Shown here one piece after another: positions 8,136 to 16,752 of a stretch of 64,000 nt of DNA (within the stretch, counting starts at the first letter, position 1; the number at the start of each line of letters is the position of its first letter). The stretch lies in the NCBI GenBank assembly GCA_002842215.1, contig PHCC01000021.1:119431-183430 (forward strand), written 5' to 3'. A program made the position numbers and the translations under genes. Under the pieces are notes generated by a model. That model saw only the letters and a program-made list of their open reading frames with translations. It ran no database searches and was not told the origin of the DNA. Source of the stretch: Betaproteobacteria bacterium HGW-Betaproteobacteria-9. Lineage in GTDB: Bacteria > Pseudomonadota > Gammaproteobacteria > Burkholderiales > Burkholderiaceae_C.

Positions 8136-9395
8136 TCACGCGGGTACGGCCCGGGTGTGGCCCGCACCGGGGCCGCGGGCCCGCTTCAACAGGAACAGCA
8201 CGATGCCGATGTTGAGCAGGTTGAAGCCGATGCCGTTGATGAACGCCGCCTGGTAGGAACCGGTCAGGTCGAAGATCGCGCCCGACATCCAGCCGCCGAG
8301 CGCCATGCCGAACAGCGTGGCCATCAGCACCGTGCCCACGCGCGCGCCGGCCTGGGCGGGCGAGAAGTGTTCGCGCACGATCAGCGCATAGCTTGGCACG
8401 ATGCCGCCCTGGAACAGGCCGAACAGGCCCGAGATCAGGTACAGCGGCACCAGACCGTCGAAGGGCAGGAACATCAGCAGCGCCACGCCCTGCAGCACCG
8501 AGCCCAGCAGCAGGGTGCGCAGGCCGCCGATGCGGTCCGATATCCAGCCCGAGATCAGCCGGCTGGCGATGCCCATGCCCAGCATGACCGAGAGCATCTC
8601 CGCACCGCGCGCCGCGCCGAAACCCAGGTCGGTGCAGTAGGCCACGATGTGCACCTGCGGCATCGACATCGCCACGCAGCACGAGACCCCGGCCACACAC
8701 AGCAGGGCCTGCAGCGTGCCGGGCGAGAGCCCGAGCGGGCGTTCGCCGTGCGGGCTGGCGCCGGGTTGCGCAGCGGTGACCGGCTGCGGCGCGGGCATGT
8801 CTGGCGGACGGCGCCGCAGCACCAGCGCCAGCGGCAACATCACCAGCAGGCAGAACACGCCGATGCCGATGTAGGCCTGGCGCCAGCCACCGTTGTCGAT
8901 GAAGTGCTGGATCACCGGTGGCCAGATGGCGCCGGCCAGGTAGTTGCCGCTCATGCAGATCGCCAGCGCGATGCCGCGGCGGCGGGTGAACCAGCGCGAG
9001 GTGTCGGCCACCAGCGGCGCAAACGTGGCCGAGGTGCCCAGCAGGCCGATCAGGATGCCCTGCGCCAGGCTGAACTGCCACAGGTTCTGGGCCGCACCCG
9101 CGACGATGAAACCCAGACCCAATCCGACGGCGCCGCCGAGCACCGGCACCATCACACCAAAGCGGTCCGACAGACGCCCCATGAGGATGCCGCCCAGACC
9201 GAATCCGACCATGGTCAGCGTGTAGGGCAGCGAGGCGTCGCCACGTGCCACGTCAAAGTCGGCCTGGATGCGCGGCAGCACCACCGTGACCGAATACATG
9301 CCCGCGCCGCCCAGCGTCATCAGCGCCAGTGACACCACGAGCCGGAACCACGCGTAGGGCGATTCGGTGGTGGCGGCGGGCAGGGCCGGGTTCAT
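8136..9395 (-). CDS. MFS transporter
   Basis: The product has 419 residues and about 12 predicted membrane segments. It is a major facilitator with the loop 2-3 motif GGILMGRLSDRFGVM. It resembles the oxalate/formate antiporter-like or monocarboxylate subgroups that are abundant in Burkholderiales. Its start overlaps the stop of the ProQ/FinO gene by 4 bp (ATGA), so the two are translationally coupled. It converges with the FIST gene, with 10 bp between them. The substrate cannot be inferred. Confidence 0.88.
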   Translation of the reverse strand: MNPALPAATTESPYAWFRLVVSLALMTLGGAGMYSVTVVLPRIQADFDVARGDASLPYTLTMVGFGLGGILMGRLSDRFGVMVPVLGGAVGLGLGFIVAGAAQNLWQFSLAQGILIGLLGTSATFAPLVADTSRWFTRRRGIALAICMSGNYLAGAIWPPVIQHFIDNGGWRQAYIGIGVFCLLVMLPLALVLRRRPPDMPAPQPVTAAQPGASPHGERPLGLSPGTLQALLCVAGVSCCVAMSMPQVHIVAYCTDLGFGAARGAEMLSVMLGMGIASRLISGWISDRIGGLRTLLLGSVLQGVALLMFLPFDGLVPLYLISGLFGLFQGGIVPSYALIVREHFSPAQAGARVGTVLMATLFGMALGGWMSGAIFDLTGSYQAAFINGIGFNLLNIGIVLFLLKRARGPGAGHTRAVPA

Positions 9396-10246
9396 GGGGC
9401 GGGGGAGGGGGCGCCGGGTTCGGCTGCGGGCTCGGGGGTGGTGACGTCGACCGTGGTCTCGGGGCTTGTCGGGGCCGCCGGGGTGGCCGGGGTGGCCGGG
9501 CGGCTCAGCCGGGCTCGTGCGCGCTCCAGCGTGCGGTTGGCGTCGAGCACGTGCAGGCCGTACATGTCGGCGAACTCGTTGAGTGTCTTGCCGCTGGCAT
9601 CGAAGGCGCGCAGCAGGGCTTCTTCGCGCGCTTCGCGCGTTGCGGCGACGGTCAGTGCGTCGTGGGTGAGTTGGTTCACTTCATCGTCACGCCCGCGCAC
9701 GCGCTCGGCGTATGCGTCGCGCGGCAGGCCCGAGGCTTCGTAGGCCTGCAGGATGCGCTGGCGCAGCTTGGGGCGCAGGTCTTCGCGGCTGCGCGCGCCG
9801 CGGCGACGGAACACCTCGATCAGCGCGTGGTGCACCTGTTCGGGCGTCAGGCTTTCCACCGGCTCACCGGCCAGGTTGTGACGCTGCAGGCCCGAGGCCA
9901 CCACCGTCAGGTAGCGGGTCGAGCGCGCGTGCAGCGCCAGCGCGGCCTTGAGACTGTCTTTGTCCAGCGCCTCCGGGTGGGCCGCCAGCAGGTCTTCGAA
10001 GATGCCGCGCTTGAGCGGCAGCAGCGTCTCGCCAAACAGCGCGGGGTAGAGCGTGGCCAACTGGTCCAGCACCGGGTGCTGGCGCGCGGGCGCCGGGCCC
10101 GCGGGGCGCTCGGTGGCCGGGCGCTGTGGACGGCGACCGCGGTTCGGACGCTGGCCGCGTGGTGCGGCGCCGGTGGGCTCGGAGGCGCGGGCTTCAGCGG
10201 GGGCTGCGGCGGTGTGGTCGGGCGTGTCGTTGGCGGGTGCGTTCAT
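9392..10246 (-). CDS. ProQ/FinO-domain RNA chaperone
   Basis: The 284-residue protein holds a ProQ/FinO domain (about residues 65-180) with the typical opening HPVLDQLATLYPALFGETLLPLKRGIFEDL and the core LKAALALHARSTRYLTVV. Flanks are low in complexity: an Arg/Pro/Ala-rich N-terminus and a Pro/Thr/Ala-rich C-terminus. Family members bind structured RNA and small RNAs. The start at 10246 (MNAPAND) is preferred over in-frame ATGs further upstream that would add an unrelated segment. It is the first gene of a two-gene unit with the MFS transporter. Confidence 0.87.
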   Translation of the reverse strand: MNAPANDTPDHTAAAPAEARASEPTGAAPRGQRPNRGRRPQRPATERPAGPAPARQHPVLDQLATLYPALFGETLLPLKRGIFEDLLAAHPEALDKDSLKAALALHARSTRYLTVVASGLQRHNLAGEPVESLTPEQVHHALIEVFRRRGARSREDLRPKLRQRILQAYEASGLPRDAYAERVRGRDDEVNQLTHDALTVAATREAREEALLRAFDASGKTLNEFADMYGLHVLDANRTLERARARLSRPATPATPAAPTSPETTVDVTTPEPAAEPGAPSPAP

Positions 10247-10415
10247 GGGGGCGTGCGGAGCAGGAAAAGAAGTGGGCCCGCTGTCGGGCAAGCCCGACAT
10301 CATGCCAGCGCCTGAGGTCGCGCGTCTGTGGGGAAACCCATCCCTCCGTTCAGACCGGGCCAGTGACACCAACAAGCCGGCAGCTCCAGGGCGCCATGCC
10401 AGCGGGGGAGCCGAT

Positions 10416-10498
10416 CCCAGGGCACCGCGGAACCGGCTCCGCCGGGCCGCCAGTGCCGCCCCCCTGGGGGGGTGACGCGAAGCGGCGCAGGGGGGTCA
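10416..10498 (+). repeat. GC-rich double-hairpin repeat, type I (copy A)
   Basis: The element contains AACCGGCTCCGCCGGGCC (hairpin 1, CCGGC/GCCGG), then CAGTGCC, a C-run/G-run hairpin (CCCCCCTGGGGGG) and GACGCGAAGCGGCGCAGG. It aligns almost end to end with copy H at 45755 and in parts with the other type I copies. It lies between two minus-strand genes and ends exactly at the stop codon of the HTH regulator gene. Read on the minus strand, it could act as a 3'-end structure for that gene. Confidence 0.8.
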
Positions 10499-11227
10499 CC
10501 TCCTCAACCTGCCGAAGGCTTCAAACTCCCACCCCCGCATCGCCAGCACCAGGGTGTAGCCCCCGCGGTCCTTCTCGGCCAGCTTCTGGTCGGTCTGGTG
10601 CTGTTGCGCAAAGTCCTGCGCCACGCGTTGCAGCCGCTCCACGAAGATCGGCGCGAGCGCGCGGCTGATCGAGCCGTGCACCAGCAGCAGACCCTCGCCC
10701 GAGCCGTCAAAGCCGCCGGCGAAATAGTCCAACAGGGCGTGGTCGCGAAAGTAGTTCATCACCGGGCCGTGCGGCCGCCAGCGGAAGGTCTTGGCCAGCT
10801 TGAGGCGGTAGCGGTTGAGCGGGCGCAGCTCGATGATGCCGATGCGGTCGAGCTGCGCCAGGCATGTCACGCACTCGGCTTCGCTGAGCCGGTAGGCCGC
10901 CGTGATCTGCTCCAGCGTCCACTGGCTGAGCACGCAGATCGCCACCAGCAACAGCTTCTTGTCGGCCACCACGGCGCGCTCCTGCTCGGCCGTCATCTCG
11001 CGCAGCAGCGGCTGGGCGTCGGCCACGCGGCGCGCGAGATCGGCGAAGTCCAGCTTGAGCGCGCGGCAGATCTCGTCCACGCGCGAGAGCGACATGTCGC
11101 CCTTGGCCAGCATGCGCTTCACGCTGGACTCCGCCATGCCCATGGCCCGCGCCAGGTCGGCGTAGGTCATCTGTGCGGCCTTGAGCTCTTTTTTCAGGGC
11201 AGTGACCAGGTCTTGGGTGGTGCTCAT
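10496..11227 (-). CDS. XRE-type helix-turn-helix transcriptional regulator
   Basis: The product has 243 residues. The N-terminal HTH (about residues 5-62) reads MTYADLARAMGMAESSVKRM and RVDEICRALKLDFADLARR. The remaining 180 residues form an uncharacterised domain, with a second winged-helix-like part (WTLEQITAAYRLSEAECV) and a C-terminal segment ending YTLVLAMRGWEFEAFG. The ATG at 11227 begins the HTH homology. A perfect palindrome at 11301-11319 lies about 75 nt upstream, suggesting autoregulation and control of the divergent lipid operon. The stop codon adjoins repeat copy A. Confidence 0.85.
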   Translation of the reverse strand: MSTTQDLVTALKKELKAAQMTYADLARAMGMAESSVKRMLAKGDMSLSRVDEICRALKLDFADLARRVADAQPLLREMTAEQERAVVADKKLLLVAICVLSQWTLEQITAAYRLSEAECVTCLAQLDRIGIIELRPLNRYRLKLAKTFRWRPHGPVMNYFRDHALLDYFAGGFDGSGEGLLLVHGSISRALAPIFVERLQRVAQDFAQQHQTDQKLAEKDRGGYTLVLAMRGWEFEAFGRLRR

Positions 11228-11300
11228 GGGAATGCCTTCGTCTTGTGCGTGACGGCACGGGCGGGCTTGGGGCGGCCGGGCGCGTCGCTGGTGCGGATCG

Positions 11301-11349
11301 GGTATCGGATACCGATACCTTGGGTTGGAGGTGGATGCACTGTATCGGA
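11301..11349. promoter_or_regulatory. Palindromic operator GGTATCGG-ATA-CCGATACC and a nearby half-site
   Basis: GGTATCGG-ATA-CCGATACC at 11301-11319 is an 8-bp perfect inverted repeat with a 3-nt centre. GTATCGGA recurs at 11342-11349. The block lies between the divergent HTH regulator and the lipid operon. The 13-bp core GTATCGGATACCG also occurs at 23471 in front of the YiaAB-type cluster. Assignment to the adjacent HTH regulator is inference. Confidence 0.5.
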
Positions 11350-11446
11350 ATTTGACCCGTTTGCGCGCCCGCCGCTCGGACACTGCGCCCCGGTCTCACC
11401 CCTTGTTCCTTTGTTTACTCGGCCCCTGCGCCACCGGAGTGCCTCT

Positions 11447-12331
11447 ATGTCCTTGTCCGCCCGATCTGCCACCCCCCGCCCCGCCACCCTGTGTGTGCTG
11501 CGATCCATGCCCTTGTCGCCCGTCGGGCAGCGACTGGTGACCCTGGGCACCGCGCTGCTCGTGCTCTGGCTGCTGGCCGTGATCGCCGGGCCGACCTGGC
11601 TGGCGCACAGCGGTTTGGCGCTCAACGCCCACGGCCACGCCGCGCTGCATGCCCATGGCCATCCGTTCGTGGACGCCAGACACCTCTGGGGCGTGCCCAA
11701 CTTCATGGACGTCTGGACCAACCTGTCGATGGCGGTTGCGGGTCTGCTGGGTGGGTGGGCGCTGCTGCGCGGTGGCCCCTGGGCGCCGGGCACCCGGCTG
11801 ACCCTGGCGGTGTTCTTCGGAGGCCTGTTGGCCACGGGTTTCGGCTCGGCCTGGTACCACTGGGCGCCCGATGCCCAGGGCCTGGTGCTCGACCGCATGG
11901 GCATGGCGGTCACCTTTGCCGGCGCGCTCGGGCTGGCGGTGGCCGAGCGCGTGGGGCAGAGACCGGCGCCCTGCGTGATGCGCCTGACGCTGTTGGTGGC
12001 GCTGCTCTCGGCCGTGATGCCGCTCACCCACGGCAATGTGCTGCCCTGGGCGGTGGTGCAGTTCGGCGGCATGGCGCTCATGGTCTGGCTCGCGCTGAAC
12101 CCACCCCGGGCGGGCGCCTTGGGGGTGCGCCTGGGCGTGCTGATCGGCCTGTATGCGCTGGCCAAGTTGCTGGAGCTGGGCGACGAAGCCGTGTTCCACG
12201 CCACCGGCGACGTGGTGTCGGGCCACAGCCTCAAGCACCTGGTGGCCGGTCTGGCCGCCTGGCCGGTGCTGCGGGCCATGCGGCAGAATGCGCGGGCAAC
12301 GGGCCGCGGCGCGGCGCCCTCGGAACAATGA
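11447..12331 (+). CDS. Ceramidase-like (CREST superfamily) membrane hydrolase
   Basis: The product has 294 residues and about seven hydrophobic segments after a basic N-terminus. It carries residues expected of CREST-superfamily metal hydrolases (alkaline ceramidases, PAQR receptors): FGSAWYHW with a Ser and His, VLDRMGM with an Asp, and GHSLKHLVAG with an H-x3-H pair. These would bind zinc within the membrane and hydrolyse an amide bond in a lipid. It is the first gene of the lipid operon, and its stop lies 26 bp before the MFS-acyltransferase gene. The ATG at 11447 follows a CCGGAG motif. The substrate is unknown; the family assignment is moderately sure. Confidence 0.65.
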   Translation: MSLSARSATPRPATLCVLRSMPLSPVGQRLVTLGTALLVLWLLAVIAGPTWLAHSGLALNAHGHAALHAHGHPFVDARHLWGVPNFMDVWTNLSMAVAGLLGGWALLRGGPWAPGTRLTLAVFFGGLLATGFGSAWYHWAPDAQGLVLDRMGMAVTFAGALGLAVAERVGQRPAPCVMRLTLLVALLSAVMPLTHGNVLPWAVVQFGGMALMVWLALNPPRAGALGVRLGVLIGLYALAKLLELGDEAVFHATGDVVSGHSLKHLVAGLAAWPVLRAMRQNARATGRGAAPSEQ

Positions 12332-12357
12332 CCACAAGAACTTTGGAGGAGATCCGC

Positions 12358-14328
12358 ATGAGCAGCCCTGCCACCACGTCCGCCGTGGTCCCCGCCGCGA
12401 CGGCCGGCCACGCCAGCCCCGGCGCCCACGAGGGCGGCCAGTTTTCCCTGCTCACGCAGCGGCGTTTCGCCCCGTTTTTCTGGACCCAGTTCCTCGGCGC
12501 GGCCAACGACAACCTGTTCAAGTTCGCCTTCACCGTGCTGGTGACTTACCAGCTGCAGGCGCAGTGGCTCCCGGCCGACCTGGCCGGTCTGGTGATCGGC
12601 GCGCTGTTCATCCTGCCCTTCCTGCTGTTTTCCGCCACCAGCGGCCAGCTGGCCGACAAGCTGGACCGGCGCAGCATGATCGTCTGGCTCAAGCGCGCCG
12701 AGGTCGGCATCATGGCGCTGGCCGCCTGGGCCTTCTTCGTGCAACAGATTCCGGTGCTGCTGGCCTGCATCTTCCTGATGGGCCTGCAGTCCGCCGTGTT
12801 CGGACCGGTCAAGTTCGCCTACCTGCCGCAGCACATGAGCGAGCGCGAACTCACCGGCGCCAACGGCGTGGTCGAGATGGGCACCTTCGTGGCCATCCTG
12901 CTGGGCAACGTGGCCGGTGGCCTGATCATCGCCGTGCCAGAGATCGGCGCGCACCATGTCGGCTTCAGCTGTGTGGCGTTGGCCATCCTCGGGCGCGTGG
13001 CGGCGCACCACATACCGGCCTCGCCGGCCATGGACCCGGGTCTCACCCTCAACTGGAACCCCCTCACCGAAACCTGGCGCAACCTGCAGCTGGCCCGCCA
13101 GACCACGGTGGTGTTCCGTTCGGTGCTCGGCATCAGCTGGATGTGGTTCTTCGGTGCCGTGTTCCTGAGCCTCTTCCCCGCCTTCGCCAAAGACGTGCTG
13201 CACGGTGACGAGCAGGTGGCCTCGCTGCTGCTGGTGGTGTTTTCCATCGGTATCGGCACTGGCTCGTTGCTGTGCGAAGTGCTCAGCCGTCGCCATGTGG
13301 AGATCGGCCTTGTGCCGCTCGGCGCCATCGGCATGACCGTGTTCTCGGTCGACCTGTATTTCGCCACCCGCGGCCTGCCGCCCGCCATCGGCCTGGGCCT
13401 GGGCGCCTTCCTGGCCGACGCGGCCCACTGGCGCGTGCTGGCCGACCTGGCGCTGCTCAGCCTGTTCGCCGGGCTCTACAGCGTGCCCATGTATGCGCTG
13501 ATCCAGATGCGCAGCCAGCCCACGCACCGCGCGCGCATCATCGCCGCCAACAACATCTTCAACGCGCTGTTCATGATTGCTAGCGCGGTGATCGCCGGGG
13601 CCTTGCTCCAGGCCGGTTTCACCATCCCGCAGATGTTCCTCTTTGTCGGCCTGGCCAACGCCGTGGTGGCGTTCTACATCTTCCTGCTGGTGCCCGAGTA
13701 CCTGCTGCGCTTCGTGGCCTGGATCGCTTCGCGCTTCGTCTACCGTTTCAAGGTGGCGGGCGACGCACACATCCCCACCCAGGGCGCGGCCGTGCTGGTC
13801 TGCAACCACGTGAGCTTCGTCGACGCGGTGCTGTTGATGGCCGCCAGCCCCCGGCCCATCCGCTTCCTCATGGACCACCGCATCTTCAAGGTGCCGGTGC
13901 TGGGCTGGCTGTTCAGGCTGGCCAAGGCCATCCCCGTGGCGCCGCAGAAAGAAGACCCCACGGCCTACGAAGCCGCGTTCGCCGCCGCCGCCCAGGTGCT
14001 GCGCGAAGGCGACCTGCTCGGTATCTTCCCCGAAGGCGGCATCACCCGTGACGGCACCCTGCAACCTTTCAAAGGCGGCATCGCCAAGATCCTCGCGCAG
14101 GCCCAGGCCGACGGCGTGCCGGTGAACGTCATCCCCATGGCGCTCACCAACCTCTGGGGCTCGTACTTCAGCCGCGTCGAAGAGCGCCAGGGCGAACGCG
14201 TTGCGATGGTCCGGCCATTCCGCCGTGGCCTGTTCAACCGGGTGGGGCTCAACGTGGGCGAGCCGGTGCGGGCCGAGGCGGTGACGCCGGAGGCCTTGCG
14301 GAATCGGGTGGCGGGTTTGCTCGAATGA
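12358..14328 (+). CDS. MFS transporter fused to PlsC-type acyltransferase
   Basis: This is a 656-residue fusion. Residues about 30-440 form an MFS domain of the lysophospholipid transporter (LplT) type, beginning FAPFFWTQFLGAANDNLFKFAF. Residues about 465-650 form a 1-acyl-glycerol-phosphate acyltransferase domain with the H-x4-D motif NHVSFVD (H484, D489) and IFPEGGITRDG (E559). Unlike E. coli Aas there is no C-terminal acyl-ACP synthetase domain. The expected role is to flip lysophospholipid inward and re-acylate it. The ATG at 12358 has TTGGAGGA upstream; an ATG at 12328 would overlap the previous gene but lacks a ribosome site. Its position in the operon ties it to phospholipid remodelling. 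Confidence 0.88.
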   Translation: MSSPATTSAVVPAATAGHASPGAHEGGQFSLLTQRRFAPFFWTQFLGAANDNLFKFAFTVLVTYQLQAQWLPADLAGLVIGALFILPFLLFSATSGQLADKLDRRSMIVWLKRAEVGIMALAAWAFFVQQIPVLLACIFLMGLQSAVFGPVKFAYLPQHMSERELTGANGVVEMGTFVAILLGNVAGGLIIAVPEIGAHHVGFSCVALAILGRVAAHHIPASPAMDPGLTLNWNPLTETWRNLQLARQTTVVFRSVLGISWMWFFGAVFLSLFPAFAKDVLHGDEQVASLLLVVFSIGIGTGSLLCEVLSRRHVEIGLVPLGAIGMTVFSVDLYFATRGLPPAIGLGLGAFLADAAHWRVLADLALLSLFAGLYSVPMYALIQMRSQPTHRARIIAANNIFNALFMIASAVIAGALLQAGFTIPQMFLFVGLANAVVAFYIFLLVPEYLLRFVAWIASRFVYRFKVAGDAHIPTQGAAVLVCNHVSFVDAVLLMAASPRPIRFLMDHRIFKVPVLGWLFRLAKAIPVAPQKEDPTAYEAAFAAAAQVLREGDLLGIFPEGGITRDGTLQPFKGGIAKILAQAQADGVPVNVIPMALTNLWGSYFSRVEERQGERVAMVRPFRRGLFNRVGLNVGEPVRAEAVTPEALRNRVAGLLE

Positions 14329-14356
14329 TGGTCAACGTTTGCGAGGGGAGGTCCGT

Positions 14357-14995
14357 GTGTCGATCTATCAACTGAAACCCGCGTTTCAAAACCTGCTGCG
14401 CCCGGGCGTGGTGCGTCTGCATGCCTGGGGTGTGACGGCCAACCAGGTCACGGTGCTGGCCTGTGTGATCTCGGTCGCGCTTGGGCTGGGTTTGTACTTC
14501 CTGGCGCCACCGCCGCAGGCCTTTGCGCTCATTCCGCTGTGGATGTTCGTGCGCATGGCGTTCAACGCGGTGGACGGCATGCTGGCGCGCGAACACGGCC
14601 AGCAGACGCCGCTGGGCGCCTTCCTCAACGAGCTCACCGACGTGGTGTCCGATGCCGCGCTGTACCTGCCGTTTGTGCTGGTCTTGCCGGGCCACACGTT
14701 CTGGGTCGGCCTGGTGATCGTGTTGGCCGGGTTGTCGGAATTCGCGGGCGCGCTGGGCACCACTGTGGGCGCCAGCCGGCGGTACGACGGGCCCATGGGC
14801 AAGAGCGACCGGGCTTTCGTGTTCGGCGCGCTGGGGCTGGTGGTCTCGCTGGGCTGGACCATGCCGAGCTGGACGGCGCTGCTGATGCCTTTGCTGGCCG
14901 TCCTCATTGCCCTCACCACCGCGCGTCGCGTTCGTTCGGCCCTGGCCGAGCGCGCCGCTGTTTCTCAGTCATCCACAACAAAAGGGAGTTCATGA
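14357..14995 (+). CDS. ynbA: CDP-alcohol phosphatidyltransferase, YnbA-like
   Basis: The 212-residue membrane protein transfers a phosphatidyl group from CDP-diacylglycerol to an alcohol. The signature region reads NAVDGMLAR, eight residues, then GAFLNELTD. Against the canonical D-x2-DG-x2-AR-x8-G-x3-D-x3-D motif, the first and third Asp are Asn. E. coli YnbA, as I recall it, has the same changes, so this looks like a subfamily feature. I chose the GTG at 14357 because GGGGAGG lies 5 nt upstream; the frame also opens at a TTG at 14339. The stop overlaps the next start by 4 bp. The acceptor alcohol is unknown. Confidence 0.85.
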   Translation: MSIYQLKPAFQNLLRPGVVRLHAWGVTANQVTVLACVISVALGLGLYFLAPPPQAFALIPLWMFVRMAFNAVDGMLAREHGQQTPLGAFLNELTDVVSDAALYLPFVLVLPGHTFWVGLVIVLAGLSEFAGALGTTVGASRRYDGPMGKSDRAFVFGALGLVVSLGWTMPSWTALLMPLLAVLIALTTARRVRSALAERAAVSQSSTTKGSS

Positions 14996-16752
14996 ACACC
15001 ACCCGGCCAGCGCAAGAGCGCCATTTTTCAACCCACGACGGCGTTTCGCTGTTTTATCGGCACTGGCCGGCCACGGCGGCACAGCGGCGCGGCGCGGTGG
15101 TTCTGTTTCATCGGGGGCACGAGCACGGCGCGCGCATGGCGCACCTGGTGGATGAACTGAACTTGCCCGAGTTCGACTTCTTCGCCTGGGACGCGCGTGG
15201 TCACGGCCGCTCGCCGGGCGAGCGCGGCCACAGTCCGAGCTTTGCCACCTCGGTGCGGGACGTGCAGACCTTCGTGAATCACATCGCCGCCGAACACGGC
15301 GTGGCACAGGCCGATCAATACGTGATCGCGCAAAGCGTGGGGGCGGTGCTGGTCTCCACCTGGGCCCACGACTACGCGCCAACGATCCGAGGCATGACGC
15401 TGGCTTCGCCCGCGTTCAAGGTGAAGCTGTACGTGCCCTTTGCGCGCGTCGGCCTGGCGCTGATGCACAAACTGCGCGGGCTGTTCTTCGTGAACAGCTA
15501 CGTGAAGGCCAAGTTCCTCACCCACGACCCCGAGCGCATCGCCAGCTTCGAGGCCGATCCGCTGATCTCGCGCCCGATCGCGGTGAACATCCTGCTCGAT
15601 CTGTACAACGCGGCCGAGCGCGTGGTGGCTGACGCCCAGGCCATCGTGGTGCCCACGCAGCTGCTCATCTCGGGCGCTGACTGGGTGGTGCACCACAAGC
15701 CACAGCACCGCTTTTTCGAGCGGCTGGGCACTGCGGTGAAAGAGAAGCGCGAACTGCCGGGCTTCTTTCACGACACCCTGGGTGAGCGCGACCGGGCCAG
15801 TGCCTTGCAGGCCCTGCGGGTCTTCCTGTTGCGCCAGTTCGATGCCCCTGCCGCTGCGGTCAACCTGCTCCAGGCCGACCAGCGCGGCGCCACGGCGGAC
15901 GAGGCCCGGGCCCTGGCCCAACCGCTGTCGCCCCTGTCACCACGCGGGCTGTACTGGGCGGGTACGCGCGCGGGTCTCAAGCTCGGAGGTGTGCTGTCCG
16001 ACGGTGTGCGCCTGGGGCATGACACGGGCTTTGATTCCGGCAGCACCCTGGACTACGTGTACCGCAACCAGGCCAGGGGCGTGCCGCTCGTGGGCGCCCT
16101 GATCGACCGCGCTTACCTGGACTCCATCGGCTGGCGCGGCATTCGCCAGCGCAAGCTGCACGTCGAAGAACTGTTGCGCGACGCCATGCAGCGGCTGTCC
16201 GAGGCCGGGCGCGAGGTGCGGCTGATGGACATCGCCGCCGGCCATGGCCGCTATGTGCTGGATGCCGTGGCCAGCAGCCCGGTGCCCGTGGCCTCGGTGC
16301 TGCTGCGCGACTACAGCGACATCAACGTGCGCGACGGCCAGGCGCTGATCGCGCAGCGCGGCCTGCAGTCCACCGCCCGGTTCGAGAAGGCCGACGCCTT
16401 CGACCGCGCCCAGGTGGCCAGCGCCACGCCGCGCCCCACACTGGCCACGGTCTCGGGTCTGTACGAACTGTTCTCCGACAACGCTCTGGTCGCCCGATCG
16501 CTGGCCGGTGTGGCCGACGCGGTGGAGCCGGGCGGCTACCTGGTCTACACCGGCCAGCCCTGGCACCCGCAGCTGGAGATGATCGCGCGCGCCCTCACCA
16601 GCCACCGCCAGGGCCAGGCTTGGGTGATGCGCCGCCGCACACAGGCCGAGATGGATCAGCTCGTGGCCGCAGCCGGTTTCAGAAAGATCACCCAACGCAT
16701 CGACGAGTGGGGCATCTTCACCGTGTCGCTGGCGGTGCGCGAGGCGGCATGA
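14992..16752 (+). CDS. ynbC: Alpha/beta hydrolase-methyltransferase fusion, YnbC-like
   Basis: The product has 586 residues. Residues about 10-290 are an S33-type alpha/beta hydrolase (lysophospholipase-like). The nucleophile elbow is IAQSVGAV (Ser115, with Ala in place of the first Gly), the acid SGADWVVHH, and the His is in GFFHDTLGE. Residues about 390-586 are a class I SAM methyltransferase-like domain with motif I LMDIAAGHGRY (D413). The same two-domain arrangement is found in E. coli YnbC. It overlaps both neighbours by 4 bp (ATGA), indicating strict translational coupling in the ynb-like operon. The reaction is unknown; action on a lipid head group or acyl chain is inferred from the neighbours. 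Confidence 0.85.
   Translation: MNTTRPAQERHFSTHDGVSLFYRHWPATAAQRRGAVVLFHRGHEHGARMAHLVDELNLPEFDFFAWDARGHGRSPGERGHSPSFATSVRDVQTFVNHIAAEHGVAQADQYVIAQSVGAVLVSTWAHDYAPTIRGMTLASPAFKVKLYVPFARVGLALMHKLRGLFFVNSYVKAKFLTHDPERIASFEADPLISRPIAVNILLDLYNAAERVVADAQAIVVPTQLLISGADWVVHHKPQHRFFERLGTAVKEKRELPGFFHDTLGERDRASALQALRVFLLRQFDAPAAAVNLLQADQRGATADEARALAQPLSPLSPRGLYWAGTRAGLKLGGVLSDGVRLGHDTGFDSGSTLDYVYRNQARGVPLVGALIDRAYLDSIGWRGIRQRKLHVEELLRDAMQRLSEAGREVRLMDIAAGHGRYVLDAVASSPVPVASVLLRDYSDINVRDGQALIAQRGLQSTARFEKADAFDRAQVASATPRPTLATVSGLYELFSDNALVARSLAGVADAVEPGGYLVYTGQPWHPQLEMIARALTSHRQGQAWVMRRRTQAEMDQLVAAAGFRKITQRIDEWGIFTVSLAVREAA

Noticed and set aside
11224..14064. Very long minus-strand open frame (946 codons) opposite the lipid operon
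   Set aside because: It lies antisense to the clear MFS-acyltransferase and ceramidase-like genes, has His/Gln/Gly-rich low-quality sequence and no domain; a typical shadow of GC-rich codon use.
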